Shown here piece after piece: positions 1-13,736 of a stretch of 64,000 nt of DNA. Position numbers and translations under genes: made by a program. The DNA is from Circinella umbellata. Taxonomy: Eukaryota; Mucoromycota; Mucoromycetes; Mucorales; Lichtheimiaceae. The first letter of the stretch is position 1. Each line of letters starts with the position of its first letter. The stretch lies in NCBI GenBank assembly GCA_025093555.1, contig JAIWNF010000006.1, forward strand, positions 620,001-684,000, read 5' to 3'. Below the pieces are notes generated by a model. That model saw only the letters and a program-made list of their open reading frames with translations, ran no database searches and was not told the DNA's origin.

Positions 1-1082
1 CTGCGAAGAGTTGCAAGTTTCTAAAACACAGAGACATGTCCAATTAATGTTTGTTTCTTTTTTTTCCCCTCTGCTTATAATAAAATAAATCCATATATCT
101 AATATATTATAGAAAAAAAAATACTTACTTCCTTGAATTTTTCCATGATGTTTAAATAAAAAAGTTATAAATAGTTAAGAAAGAAAGAGAGCAAGAAAAA
201 AAGACCGCGAAAGGCTTTAACGCACAGCACCAGATGACGCTCAAAAGACACGCGCCCCCTCTTTCCTCTTTTTTTGCTTCTCCTACCAACCAATGGAATT
301 TAGTGCCTGTGCTTTTTTTTGGGTGCTGGGTATTTATCTTTTATATACCACATGTAATGTGCTATAAAAAACGTAGTATACCTCGTTTTCTTGTAAAAAA
401 AAAAAAAAAGAGCGTATGATCATATATACAGTACATATTGCAGAAATAGAGAAGAGTTTTATTATCTATTTTTTACTTCTCTTTCCCCTTCATCATCAGA
501 CATGTCACTCTATCGCCGTATAAACTATTATAGAAAGCTGTTGCTAAGCGATAACAATCATGATTTCTATACACTGACACCTGTGAACTGCTCCATAGAT
601 AATCGGTTACCACAAAATTTTATAGTAGCTAAAGTTGTCATGAAACAGAATGTTTAGCAACAATATTAATAACCATGAAAATAGGTTTACTTCTCAAGAC
701 AACACAACTCATCATTATTATATTGTATATATGAAAGGGTGTATAGACACAAGCACAGTTTTTTTCTTTGAAAAAAAAAAGTATTTTAATAACACCTTTT
801 GATGAATAATGATAAAAAAAGTTAGTCTTGTTTTTGTTCATGTATGTTTCTTTAAAAAGTAATATGCGAAAGTCTAAGTGGCATATTTATGACGGACTTG
901 TTTGGTGACTTTTTGTGTGAAATAAAAAAAAAAAATGCTTGGTTAAATGAACAAGTAATTTTTTTCTTTTTGAAATAAAACTTTCCACTTTAAAATAAAC
1001 TCTATATACCCCCCAACCCCCATCTCTCTCCCTCCTCTCCCATTCTCTCTTTTTTTTTTCTTTTTCTTCCAGGGTTCTATAA
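1..1082. other. Gene-free AT-rich flank
   Basis: No coding region is recognised here. The stretch is AT-rich with long A and T runs, and its short open frames are low-complexity or lack homology signals. The last part is a pyrimidine-rich stretch (about 1010-1075) directly before the start codon of the ING gene and is probably its promoter and 5' leader. Confidence 0.6.
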
Positions 1083-2357
1083 ATGAGTATGTCGATAGCA
1101 GATATATTTGAAGACTATGTAGAAAGTAAGTCATTATCATTATACTCGACAATAACAATAACAACAATAATAATGATAACATACTTTGCTCATGTATTAT
1201 TATCGTTAGGTCTTCAAAATCTCCCTGGTGAAATCGATCAAAACATGCAAGAACTACGTAACATGGACGAAGAATTCCAACGTAAACAACAACAGCATAC
1301 TGTTTCTTTCTCTTTCATTCACTTTTTTTTTTCTTTGAAAAAAATAATTGGAACGGAACGAGCTAACAACAACAAACGATGATAAAAATAAAATATAGGC
1401 ATTCGCGAAACATACACTAAACTTCGACGATCCTATACTAAAGTACTACGAAACAATAATAATGCCAACACCTCTTCTATCAGCTTTACACAATCACGAT
1501 CTCAATTGGATAAAGAATATAAAAAAGCAGTAAACAAACAAGATCAGAAAATCGAATTAGCATTACGCATGTATGATTTAGTGTCAAAACATATCGAACG
1601 TATTGATTCACAAATGGCAAAAAGTGGTATTGATGGCGATTGGATTAATAATAATGCTAATGGAGCTCATGGTTATATGAATGGACACCCCACAGCTTCA
1701 ACAACGGCAGCGATTACATCGACAACAGCGTCACGAAAAAGAGCAGCGCCAAATGGTTGGGACGATTGGAGAAATGGTAGTGTTGATGGTGGACCACGTA
1801 AACGATCATCATTGGGTCCTTCATCGATTAGGAAAAGGTGAAGATAGATAGCTAGATAGATATAAATAGGATGATGATTCATTGTGTACTTTAGGATGTG
1901 TATATATGTGTGTATTTCATATAAGAAAAGGAGGAAAGGATTATTACTCATTGTATATGTGTATTAGAACACATCATTCTTCCAGACCTAATCCATCTAC
2001 AAGTCATCATGGATCATTAGCCGAATTGGAAATTGATCCTAATGAACCTCGTTATTGTATCTGTAATCAAGTCTCTTTTGGAGATATGGTTGGATGCGAT
2101 GGCGAGAATGTAAGTTTTCTTTTTTCTATCTTTATAACTTCATATATAAAGTTCTATATATCTATCTATATAAAAAAATATTATTAGTATGTTGACCAAT
2201 ATATACATATGTTTAATAGTGTGAAAAAGAATGGTTCCATTACCAGTGTGTTGGATTAGTAGAACCACCAGGAGGAAAATGGTACTGTGATGATTGTGCC
2301 AATGGTGATGATAACTATAGGAAACGACTCAAGCGCTTGAGTGATGATATCGTCTGA
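1083..2357 (+). CDS. ING-family chromatin reader with C-terminal PHD finger
   Basis: Predicted nuclear subunit of a histone acetyltransferase or deacetylase complex that reads H3K4 methylation. Five exons fit: 1083-1125, 1210-1281, 1399-1837, 1968-2109, 2220-2357, giving 277 residues. The first two exons join to a typical ING N-terminal helix region ([19 protein letters not shown]), followed by a basic, low-complexity linker. The PHD finger lies at about residues 215-258 with a complete C4HC3 set: C215, C217, C228, C233, H239, C242, C255, C258. The GDMVGCD and KWYC segments are characteristic of the family. Intron 2 uses the GTAAAC donor at 1282; a later GT would break the frame. Which complex it belongs to (Yng1, Yng2 or Pho23 type) cannot be decided by eye. 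Confidence 0.93.
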
Positions 2358-2742
2358 TGGAATCATCTCTCCTTCGTTAGCAACACTCCCCACCCATCCC
2401 CTTAGCATTTCTCTTTTTACACATCTATCCAAACAAGTCTGAAAAGGAAATATTGCGAGTCAAAGCAAAACCAAAAAAAAAAAAAATTGTAGATACCATT
2501 GTTTATATTGAATTACAAAAAAAAATATTATAAACACCTTTAAGCCATATACATGCATACATTAATGTTATATGGATATCATAATATATTGATGGGGAAG
2601 ATTTTGTGGGAATGAAGAGGAAAGTTATACAGAAGAATGAAAAAAGAAAATATATGTATATATACGAATTGTTGTGATGAAAAAGAGAAAAATACATTTA
2701 TATTCTATTGAGTATTATTATTGGATTTTGGTTTAGTCTTGC

Positions 2743-6013
<3,271 letters not shown>

Positions 6014-6802
6014 TTTTGCTTCTGTTGTTGTATAAAGGAAAGGGAAAAGAAAAGAAAGAAGTGAAAATGAAAAACAGGAAAAGAAACGGAAAAGGGTTCG
6101 CGTAAACTGAATTTTGCGGGAAAAAAAGGAATATGCAAAAAAAAGAGTAAAGAAAAGAAAGATCGCGGTTGATGAAAAATTTATACTTGCACACATTACT
6201 GCTAAACGCATGGCGGTGTATAACTTGACGGATTACCGCGTTGATGCTGATAAAAAATATATGATGATGGTTGTTGATGTTGATTAGATAAGAAAAAAAT
6301 CTTTCCTTGTATTAGTTTTATACTAAGAGTAAAAAAATTAAGCTGATCTTTTTTTTCCTCATCTCATCCAATCTTTTTTTTATTAAAACATGTCATTTTT
6401 TTTCTAACTCTATTATCATTATTAAAAAAAAAACTTATAAAAAACAACATGATATCATAATTCGATACCACCGAAAAAACCAACGGTGTTGTGTTACATG
6501 ACCCTTATTGAAAGCGGAGGAGAATCAATGTCAATGACGTAGAGAGGATTATAATTATAATGATAAAATATATAAATGATTGATTAAATAAAAATTTACA
6601 ATACAAGGAAAGAAAACGGTAAAAAAAGAAGAAAAGTCAATAAGCTGAATTAAAAGGAAGAAATGCAAAGTAAAAAGAAAAACAAGATGCGTTAAAAAAA
6701 AAAAAGAAGGGAATGCTTGTTTTTTTTATGTTTTCTATAAGTGATAATAATAAATATGATAATAATAATAATAATAGCAGTAGAATAAAGTTTTTGTTTT
6801 TT

Positions 6803-8184
6803 TTATCCAAAGTAGTCTGAAAGTGTTTCATAAGTCAAAAAGATAATTGCACTTGTCGGTAAGCTTCTGGCAACCGTAATTCCACAACCTCGATAGAAAC
6901 CTTTGATGCCAGCACCTGCATAGACTTCCCGAGTTGTTTGAATAAATGATCTAGGTCGAGCGCTCCCCAGGAGTTCTTGATCCGTTTGCATATGAGATTT
7001 AATAACATCCACTGGATAAAATGAAAGATTATAACCAGCACCACCTAATCCACCTGCCAACATCAATTCAGCAGCACTTAAATCCTTCTTATTGGTTGTA
7101 TTACGACGACGCATCATAACAGCACATGCATATTCATAAACACCAAACCAAAAGGCGCCACCACCTGCTTCACGAATTAAAGTAGCCAAATAACCACGGT
7201 AAAATCCACTTAGACCCTGGTTCTTCAAGGTATAACTGATCACATGCATTGGACCACGGTATCGAATGGAACGGGTTGTTATATTTTGATTTCCGGCTAT
7301 TGCTGCACCTGTACTTTCGGCCAGTTGGACTTGTAATTTACATTTAACAAGTTCAACAGGTGTTAATACAAAGGATGCCATGGCACCAGACGCAGTACCT
7401 GCAAGAACAAGTTGTGGTAATGAAAGTTGGGGAAGATCAGCTTCAGCCATTTGTGACATAGCAACTCGTTCTTCAGCAGTAGCGGAATACTCTCTGATCA
7501 ATCGTTGTACTTGTCGGTAGCCAACAAATAGTGCGGCATTTTCAACCATAGATCCAACCATCGGTGATGCCATACCCTAAATTTTGAATATTCATCAGTC
7601 AAAAAGTGGCAATATGCATATATGTTTTTTTTTGCCCCAACAAAAAAAAAAGCTAAAATCACTCATGATAAAAATAATCCCTCTTTATCATAAGATTAAA
7701 TAATAATAATAACTCACGGTAAATAATCCTCGCAAACCTTCTTGCTTAATAGTACACTTAAAACAATGCCATGGTCCATTAAAATAAGGGCGATCTAATG
7801 GTTGAGTTTGTAGTCTAACTTTAATCGTATCAAATGGGTATTCAACAAATTTTCCAACCATGCCAGCAATCTATGTTAACCTCAATTTAATTAGTCCTCT
7901 TTTATAGTTACCAGGGTATACCCCTTCCAGTTTTCCTTCCAAAAAAAAAATGGAAAATTACAACAGACGCGAACACTGTCATAATCCTTATCATAGTCAT
8001 CATTTATCCACTCCTTTTTATAATATATCTCATAAAAAATGCTTACAGATCCATATAACAAATCATCCAGTTGCCGACGAAGGTTGGATTTAGGCTGTTT
8101 TTCTTGTGGAAGTACAACTGTGGAGGGTGTCGATAATTGACTCGCAGCAGTCGTTAAAGTTTGGTTCTGTTGACTATGTTCCAT
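6803..8184 (-). CDS. ORT1: Mitochondrial carrier, ornithine/basic amino acid transporter type
   Basis: Inner mitochondrial membrane solute carrier. Exons: 8184-8047, 7870-7718, 7576-6803; 354 residues. Three tandem carrier repeats are visible, each with a P-x-D/E-x-x-[KR] signature: YPFDTIKVRLQTQ in repeat 1, TPVELVKCKLQVQ in repeat 2, YPVDVIKSHMQTD in repeat 3. The joined segment GLFTGMASPMVGSMVENAAL matches the ornithine carrier (Ort1/Arg11) branch more than the carnitine (Crc1) branch; that subfamily choice rests on memory of the yeast proteins. Ort1 exports ornithine made in the matrix for arginine synthesis. The first about 40 residues are a Q/S/T-rich, poorly ordered leader. All three splice junctions keep phase 0. 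It sits 789 bp upstream of PFK, in the same orientation. Confidence 0.9.
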
Positions 8185-8972
8185 ATTTTAATAGTAGTAA
8201 TAAACTTTTTATTGTTGTCAAATGGTTTTTCGAGGTGGAGAAAATAAAAGGATAAGGGGGAATGAATGAGTACTTTTAAAATAAGAAAGAAAATGAATGG
8301 TAAACAAAGAAAGAAAAAAAAGGAAAAAGAAAGGTAGGTGAAGAGGGGGGGATAAACCGCACTTTTTATATAAGTTTTGCGAGAGGTATTATTATATTGT
8401 TTTGTAACCAAAGGGTTAGGTGGTCGATAACCGACAAAGAAAAAGAGAGAAAAAAAAAAAAAAAAAAGCTCATTGATAAAAAAAATTCGATAGTTTAAAT
8501 GGATGGATAGTGACTGGTTTTGCTCTTCAAATGGAATTTTTTTTTTTTCAGACAAAGCTTGAGTCATTTTATTTCTTTATTTATTTTTGCTACTCCACAC
8601 AACAAAACTCTTTTGGGTCGTTTTTGGTTGAGTATCAATGTTGCTAAGAGATAATTTAATTTTATTAGAATGGTTTATGTAACCATAACAATCTGTTTGA
8701 GTGGATATGACTTTTGATTTAGGCTTCTCTTACAATCCCACATCACCCAGGTACATACTGTGTGCTACACAACAATGTGGAGATATAAAATATGTTTCAA
8801 TTCGCATAATGTATTACGCTCGGAGATCTTTTTTTAAAGTTCGAGCTAATTTACCTGAAGGGTTTTTTCGTTATTTTCCATTATGTGAAACAATATACAA
8901 AGGTGAAGTGAAAAAAAAGGACTAATAGAGTATTTGTTCCATAGTAGCTACATGTCTTTATTGTGCTATACT
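8185..8972. other. Gene-free AT-rich DNA
   Basis: Probable 5' region of the carrier gene, then AT-rich DNA. A 74-codon open frame at 8701-8925 (+) begins with GTG, has no recognisable domain and is not supported as a gene. Confidence 0.5.
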
Positions 8973-8981
8973 AATGAAAAA

Positions 8982-9445
8982 GGGATTTGCTACGGACACC
9001 CCAAAAACATACTAGATTAGGTAATTTCAATTCTTACTGACACCCCACTTTTATATTTTTTCAAAGATACATAACAATCTGATATAATTACGTTGTATCC
9101 AGTCATTTATACACTATGTATACAGTTATTGTCGTTATATAACTTAAAAATGTTTATGAAGCTTATATTAGTAGTTCAGCTTTTTATAAATATCGTTCAA
9201 TGTTTCTTATCTTCTCTCACTATATCGTTATGTACACAAGTGAGAGCTGTAGCCCACATGGAGACAAGACAAACAAGGAATAATGTATACTCTTAATGAT
9301 ATATATGAGTGGTCAAATAAGGAGCGGTATTGGTGTTGATAATGCTGGTACTATAACAGTCTACATGGTCTAAGAACTTGTTTGACAACTTTTTATTTGT
9401 GGGGTGTCCGTAAGGCCAAAATATGGGGTGTCCGTAGCAATTCCC
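8982..9445. mobile_element. MITE with 22-bp TIRs and 9-bp target duplication (MULE-like)
   Basis: The ends form terminal inverted repeats: 8982-9003 begins GGGATTTGCTACGGACACCC and 9424-9445 is its reverse complement with 21 of 22 bases matching. A second, inner inverted pair contains the same ACACCCCA core (about 9033-9053 and 9393-9414). The element is flanked on both sides by the identical 9-mer AATGAAAAA (8973-8981 and 9446-9454), a target-site duplication. Nine-base duplications are typical of Mutator-like elements. The 464-bp interior holds only a 67-codon open frame without domains, so it is non-autonomous. Confidence 0.85.
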
Positions 9446-9454
9446 AATGAAAAA

Positions 9455-10409
9455 TGCCGCATCAAATCACTGGGTAATCCTCAAAGGTGCAAAATGTTTT
9501 GTTGAGCATATAGGCGTGGTTTTGACAGATGAGATTAAAAATTAAAACCGTTCATTATACATTTTCTCTAACAACAACGTAACTTTACTGTTTTAATGGA
9601 AGAAAAATCGTCGAAGCCACAATTTTTTTTTGATATTGCTACTACTTTGTAATATGTAGTGTTCGCTTAGCAAGTAGCTATTTCTTCTATGGTTTTGTTA
9701 GCTATTGCTCTAGTTCTAATAACTCTTTTTATGAATAAGAGCTGCTGCAACTACATCAAATTTATCAGTAAAAAAATAGATATGATGTATTATTACTTTT
9801 TCGTGACACACACACACACATATATATATAAAGAACATGTAAAAGAAGCTTTTTGAATTAAATTATTGTCGCAAAGGAAGAAAAAACAAAACGGTTATCC
9901 ATACTAATTAGTTTTTTTTTTCTGTCATTTCTCTTAAATAAACGAATCAAACCCCGTAGTTATAAAAAAATGAAAATTACAAGTAGTAGAAGTTTTACAT
10001 TGACGAGTGTAATTGCTAATTATGCGAGGACGCAGAGTCTTTCTTTTGATAATGGGCCTTGCGGTTAGGCTGAAAAATACTATCCGAGTTGAGGATACTA
10101 AAGATCAGAAGAAAAAATCCACTACTTTTTTGCTGATCAATTATGGAAAAACAAATATTGCTTTGTAAGATACATTCTCACCAGCATATGGAAATCCCTC
10201 AATATAAAACTTTATCGTGTTTGCTTCAAAGTCCAGTCAAGTGCTAAACGCTCAAAGGCAAGATTGGAAGGTGAAATAATAAGAAATGATGTAGATATTT
10301 TATAGTAAATATCTTTATTGCTGTATTCCGCTTCTCGGCCTTGAGATGACTGTCATATTGAAAACTTAGTCTTTGGTACCGCCCTCGATACGTACGAATT
10401 TCTAATAGT
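9455..10409. other. AT-rich DNA without a recognisable gene
   Basis: Contains a short (AC)n-(AT)n microsatellite near 9809-9831 and scattered short open frames. Nothing coding is supported. Confidence 0.5.
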
Positions 10410-10700
10410 ATGCTCAATGTTGCTGCAAGGGAATACAGTAGTACCGTCCATTCTCAACATTCAACTATATATCACAATGACTTTGAGAGCAACTTCATTG
10501 ATGGCCGCAATGGTGATACTGTTGATACTGGAGTTACACATCAAGGAATTATCGACTTTCCAGAAGACTTACAAAATAATAAACAATGGGCCCGTGTACC
10601 ATGTCCTTGGTGGGTCAGAATTGAATCATCTGAAATTTTGAATTGCTACGTGACATGGCTTCCTTCGAAAGCCATGTCAGGAAGCGGCATAATTTTATAA
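10410..10700 (+). CDS. Hypothetical 96-residue ORF
   Basis: An ATG-initiated open frame without a recognised domain. The C-terminal half (WARVPCPWWVRIESSEILNC) looks protein-like, with clustered Trp, Cys and Pro, whereas a second overlapping frame is also open for 74 codons. Its 3' end contains the perfect hairpin at 10651-10679. It may be an exon of a decayed gene. No splice partners were identified with confidence. Confidence 0.22.
   Translation: MLNVAAREYSSTVHSQHSTIYHNDFESNFIDGRNGDTVDTGVTHQGIIDFPEDLQNNKQWARVPCPWWVRIESSEILNCYVTWLPSKAMSGSGIIL
10651..10679. repeat. Perfect 11-bp stem hairpin
   Basis: TGACATGGCTT at 10651-10661 is exactly complementary to AAGCCATGTCA at 10669-10679, with a 7-base loop. 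It is far longer than expected from neighbouring AT-rich sequence and unusually GC-balanced. It could be a terminator-like or regulatory structure or a transposon footprint. Confidence 0.7.
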
Positions 10701-10812
10701 TACTTAAAGTTATTAGTTTATGATTTGATGTCAAAAGATAAAATATATATACGTATATAGAAAATAGGTTCTGTATCTCTGATAATAGCTTATTTATATT
10801 GGTCTTTATACT

Positions 10813-11889
10813 TTAATTTTTGCGCCCACTATATGTTGGTAGATGGACATTAAAAACAATAAATAAAGGACCATCAGATGACGGATTTGATGGTTGGATT
10901 CCACGCGAGGAGGTTGGTTGTTGGGATGCTACTTGGTTCGATGTTTGTATGTTAGTAATATTATCTTGAGCGTACGGTAAAGAGTCAGTCGCAGTAATAG
11001 TGAATCGTGTAGCAGAAAAATAATATATCCGATGAGTAGCGTCAGGCAATGATGTAGCGTGATTTGTGTTCTAGGAGATAAGAGAGCACGTAATATATTG
11101 TTTTATGATAGATTATGACGATGATGACGGTAAAGATATATTCGAGTTTGTTATAGAACTTCCATGTTGAGTAGTTGGATCTTGCTGTAGAGGATATGAT
11201 GGTAATGGTTGTATAGCTGACATCTGCAAATTATATGGGGATGATCATCTGTTTGATCAGGAGTATTTGTCAATGTTGTTTGATCAGCTACGTGAAGAGA
11301 AAGAGACGCTTCATGAACAGTCATGTTTTCATATCGAGGTACTTTGTTTGTGCTTGGCCTATTAGCACTTGGAATTCTTCGTTTTCTATCTTCAGACAAA
11401 ACTATATCATGTACTTTTAGAATTCATTGCCATAGACACCGATGCTCTTCTTAATTGCTCATGTTTGCCATTGTAACTACGAAGATGTTCTGGGGTTTTA
11501 TAAATTATGTCTTCCCCGTTGACATATGTAGACCAATTCTTTGCAAATTTCATCCAATCTAGTGTACAATTCTTATACGTTGTCTTTATTTTTTCACCAA
11601 ACAAATTCTTTTCCCTATTGTGTGTACAGGCAAAATTGCAGATCTTATCCGTTGCTTTTGTGAGATAAATTGATATTCTTGCACCTTTAGTTTCTAGCTT
11701 GGATCCAGCGAATGTTAACGATGCTGATATTTCGAGTGATGAATTTATTATCGTAGAAAAATCAACATTGTTGGCTTGTATGTTTTTATCTGAAGATACT
11801 ACCTCAATTCCAAGTTTTTTAGCGAGATTCTCCTGTGAGGGAGATATTCCAAAAACTTCCTTAGACGGTTCAAAACTTTTAATTAGATG
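10813..11889 (-). CDS. Uncharacterised minus-strand locus, possibly spliced or decayed
   Basis: Three consecutive minus-strand open frames have protein-like composition. The longest runs from about 11889 to 11407 (about 160 codons, without an obvious initiating Met) and includes CTLDWMKFAKNWSTYV and TPEHLRSYNGKHEQLRR. It ends at a TGA, and a second frame, offset by one base, follows (11399-11151; basic segment SEDRKRRIPS). A 79-nt intron beginning GTAGTT inside the HLRSYNG segment would join the two in frame, so the break may be splicing rather than a frameshift. A third frame (about 11070-10813) follows an AG acceptor. A further open frame at 12101-12484 may be an upstream exon. I do not recognise the family and the exon model is unproven. 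Confidence 0.4.
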
Positions 11890-12912
11890 TTAAAAGAAGT
11901 AAAAAGTTTACTATACCGTTTATTGCAAAGAGTGCCAAAAAAAACACTTGTACAACAGAAGGCTCCAAATGGCTGATCACTGTTACATGCAACATATTAA
12001 AAAAAACTTCCTGCACATATAAGAAGGTGGGAAAATAATATAAGACATTATACATGGACATTAAACCCCTCTAGCCCATATAATATTCATGATAATCAGA
12101 TTAGTAGTATACATATATAATTATAATACGTACTATCTTACAATCCTTCCAATTCATACTCGAATAGATTTCATTCTTCTTTTCAAAGAATGACTTGTAT
12201 AGAACAGTTAGGATTTTCGATGCTGTGAAATTACCTACAACTTGCAAAGACTGACATAGCGTACTTCCTATTTTCCTTATAGTGCTCATTAGCGAGGAAT
12301 TAAATATATAATATATGAGCAGCCACCAACAAGCCCATCTACTTTTATTATGCAATTCAAAAGTCATACGTATACAATATCCATAAAAGGTGAAAGTCAT
12401 ATGTCTAGCATCTTTCCGATTTTTTAACGAGTTACTATAAAGGTTCTCATTATCAGTGTGTGATCTAAACATGTATAAGTACAATGCATCTATTATTGAG
12501 AGTGGGGAAGATCGGAATCTATGTACTGTCCCTGTCGTTGCGTCGTGTTATGTTGTGCAATATGACGCACCTTGAAGATGGTGAGGGGCACGGACGGAAA
12601 AATAATAGAAATATGTAATATATAATTTATATTTATAAAGTAAAATAAAATAAAAGGATGACCCTCTAAAAAAGCTAATATATATATATTGACCTTGTGA
12701 GTAATATAATATATACAATCTGTATTATAACGCCACATTTAAGGTTTAAAACCATCTCTTCTAATCAAATGAAATAAGGATCGGACCCAGAAGTAAGGCA
12801 GATGTTATATGCTATAATTGATCATGAGAGGTTTACGCTGACTCGTAAAACAGACTATGTACTATACCTGTGTAACAACGGATGGACTGTTGTTCGCTTT
12901 ATCTTTTTTTTT

Positions 12913-12920
12913 TATAAAAA
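12913..12920 (+). promoter_or_regulatory. TATA box of the metallothionein gene
   Basis: TATAAAAA lies 88 bp upstream of the metallothionein start codon, after a T-run. This suits a strong inducible promoter, as is usual for metallothioneins. No certain copper-response element was seen by eye. Confidence 0.6.
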
Positions 12921-13000
12921 GGTGAACACCGAACGTTAGTATTTGACTTGTTCCTTTATTCTTTTTCTAATCTTTTAACTACAAGCTAAACATATCTAAA

Positions 13001-13275
13001 ATGCAAAACGGTGGACCTTCATGCTGTGGGTAAGTTCATATAATTCAACCCCTCTCAATTATAATTTTTTTTTTGAATACATGTAATATGTAATCACTAT
13101 GTCATAAACTCCTTCTTCCGCATCTGAATACTATTTATTTGTTTATTTGCATGGGCCAACAACTTGGCATGAATGTTTATGTTAATGTACCGGATTGCTC
13201 ACTATTATTTATTTATTTATTAACAGAAACTGCGGTACTAACTGCACTTGCGCTGGATGCAGCTGCAAGAAATAA
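13001..13275 (+). CDS. Copper-type metallothionein, 25 residues
   Basis: Two exons, 13001-13029 and 13227-13275, separated by a 197-nt GTAAGT...ACAG intron that splits a Gly codon. The 25-residue product has seven cysteines (positions 8, 9, 12, 16, 18, 21, 23) in C-C, C-x2-C, C-x3-C and C-x-C arrangements, with Gly, Ser, Asn and Thr between them, no aromatic residue and two C-terminal lysines (core SCCGNCGTNCTCAGCSC). Length and cysteine number match the small fungal copper metallothioneins such as that of Neurospora. Expected role: cytosolic chelation of Cu(I) and possibly other metals. A TATA box lies 88 bp upstream. The Ctr copper importer lies 4.2 kb away. It is too short for standard ORF calling, but frame continuity across the intron makes it convincing. 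Confidence 0.88.
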
Positions 13276-13736
13276 ATGTTTTTTAAACAAGCCTCTTTGA
13301 AGTTTTGAGAGAAAAAAAATGAATCAGTAAAACAAGGATACTGTGTCCATAGCGGATTCAAGGACCTTTTTATTTTGTTTATTATCCTTCTTTCCCCCCT
13401 GTTTCCCCTGTTTTAACTTCTTTTTTATTTCTATCAATAATCTTCTTTATAATAATCTGTTACTTTTTTCCGATATTTTTATACAATTTATGTGGACCAT
13501 TACTTGATATGTATATTTTATAAAGAAAAGCTTTGTTATTATATATTCTATCTAAAAATACAAATTATCTGTGTGTGTGGTTCTGCGTGTTTGCGATGTG
13601 TAAAAGTACTGGAATAATATATAATGATATGTAGTATTGAGTAGTGTAAAGAAAAAAAAACAAAGAAATGTTATAGATTGTATTTACAGATAAAAGATTT
13701 GGGTAATTGGCAAATAAAAATAAAAATAAAAGCTTA

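Noticed and set aside
234..419. 61-codon frame near the left edge
   Set aside because: Ends in a poly-lysine stretch encoded by an A-run, with no domain, promoter or splice evidence.
9093..9296. 67-codon frame inside the 9-kb MITE
   Set aside because: Hydrophobic low-information frame in a non-autonomous element; no transposase motif.
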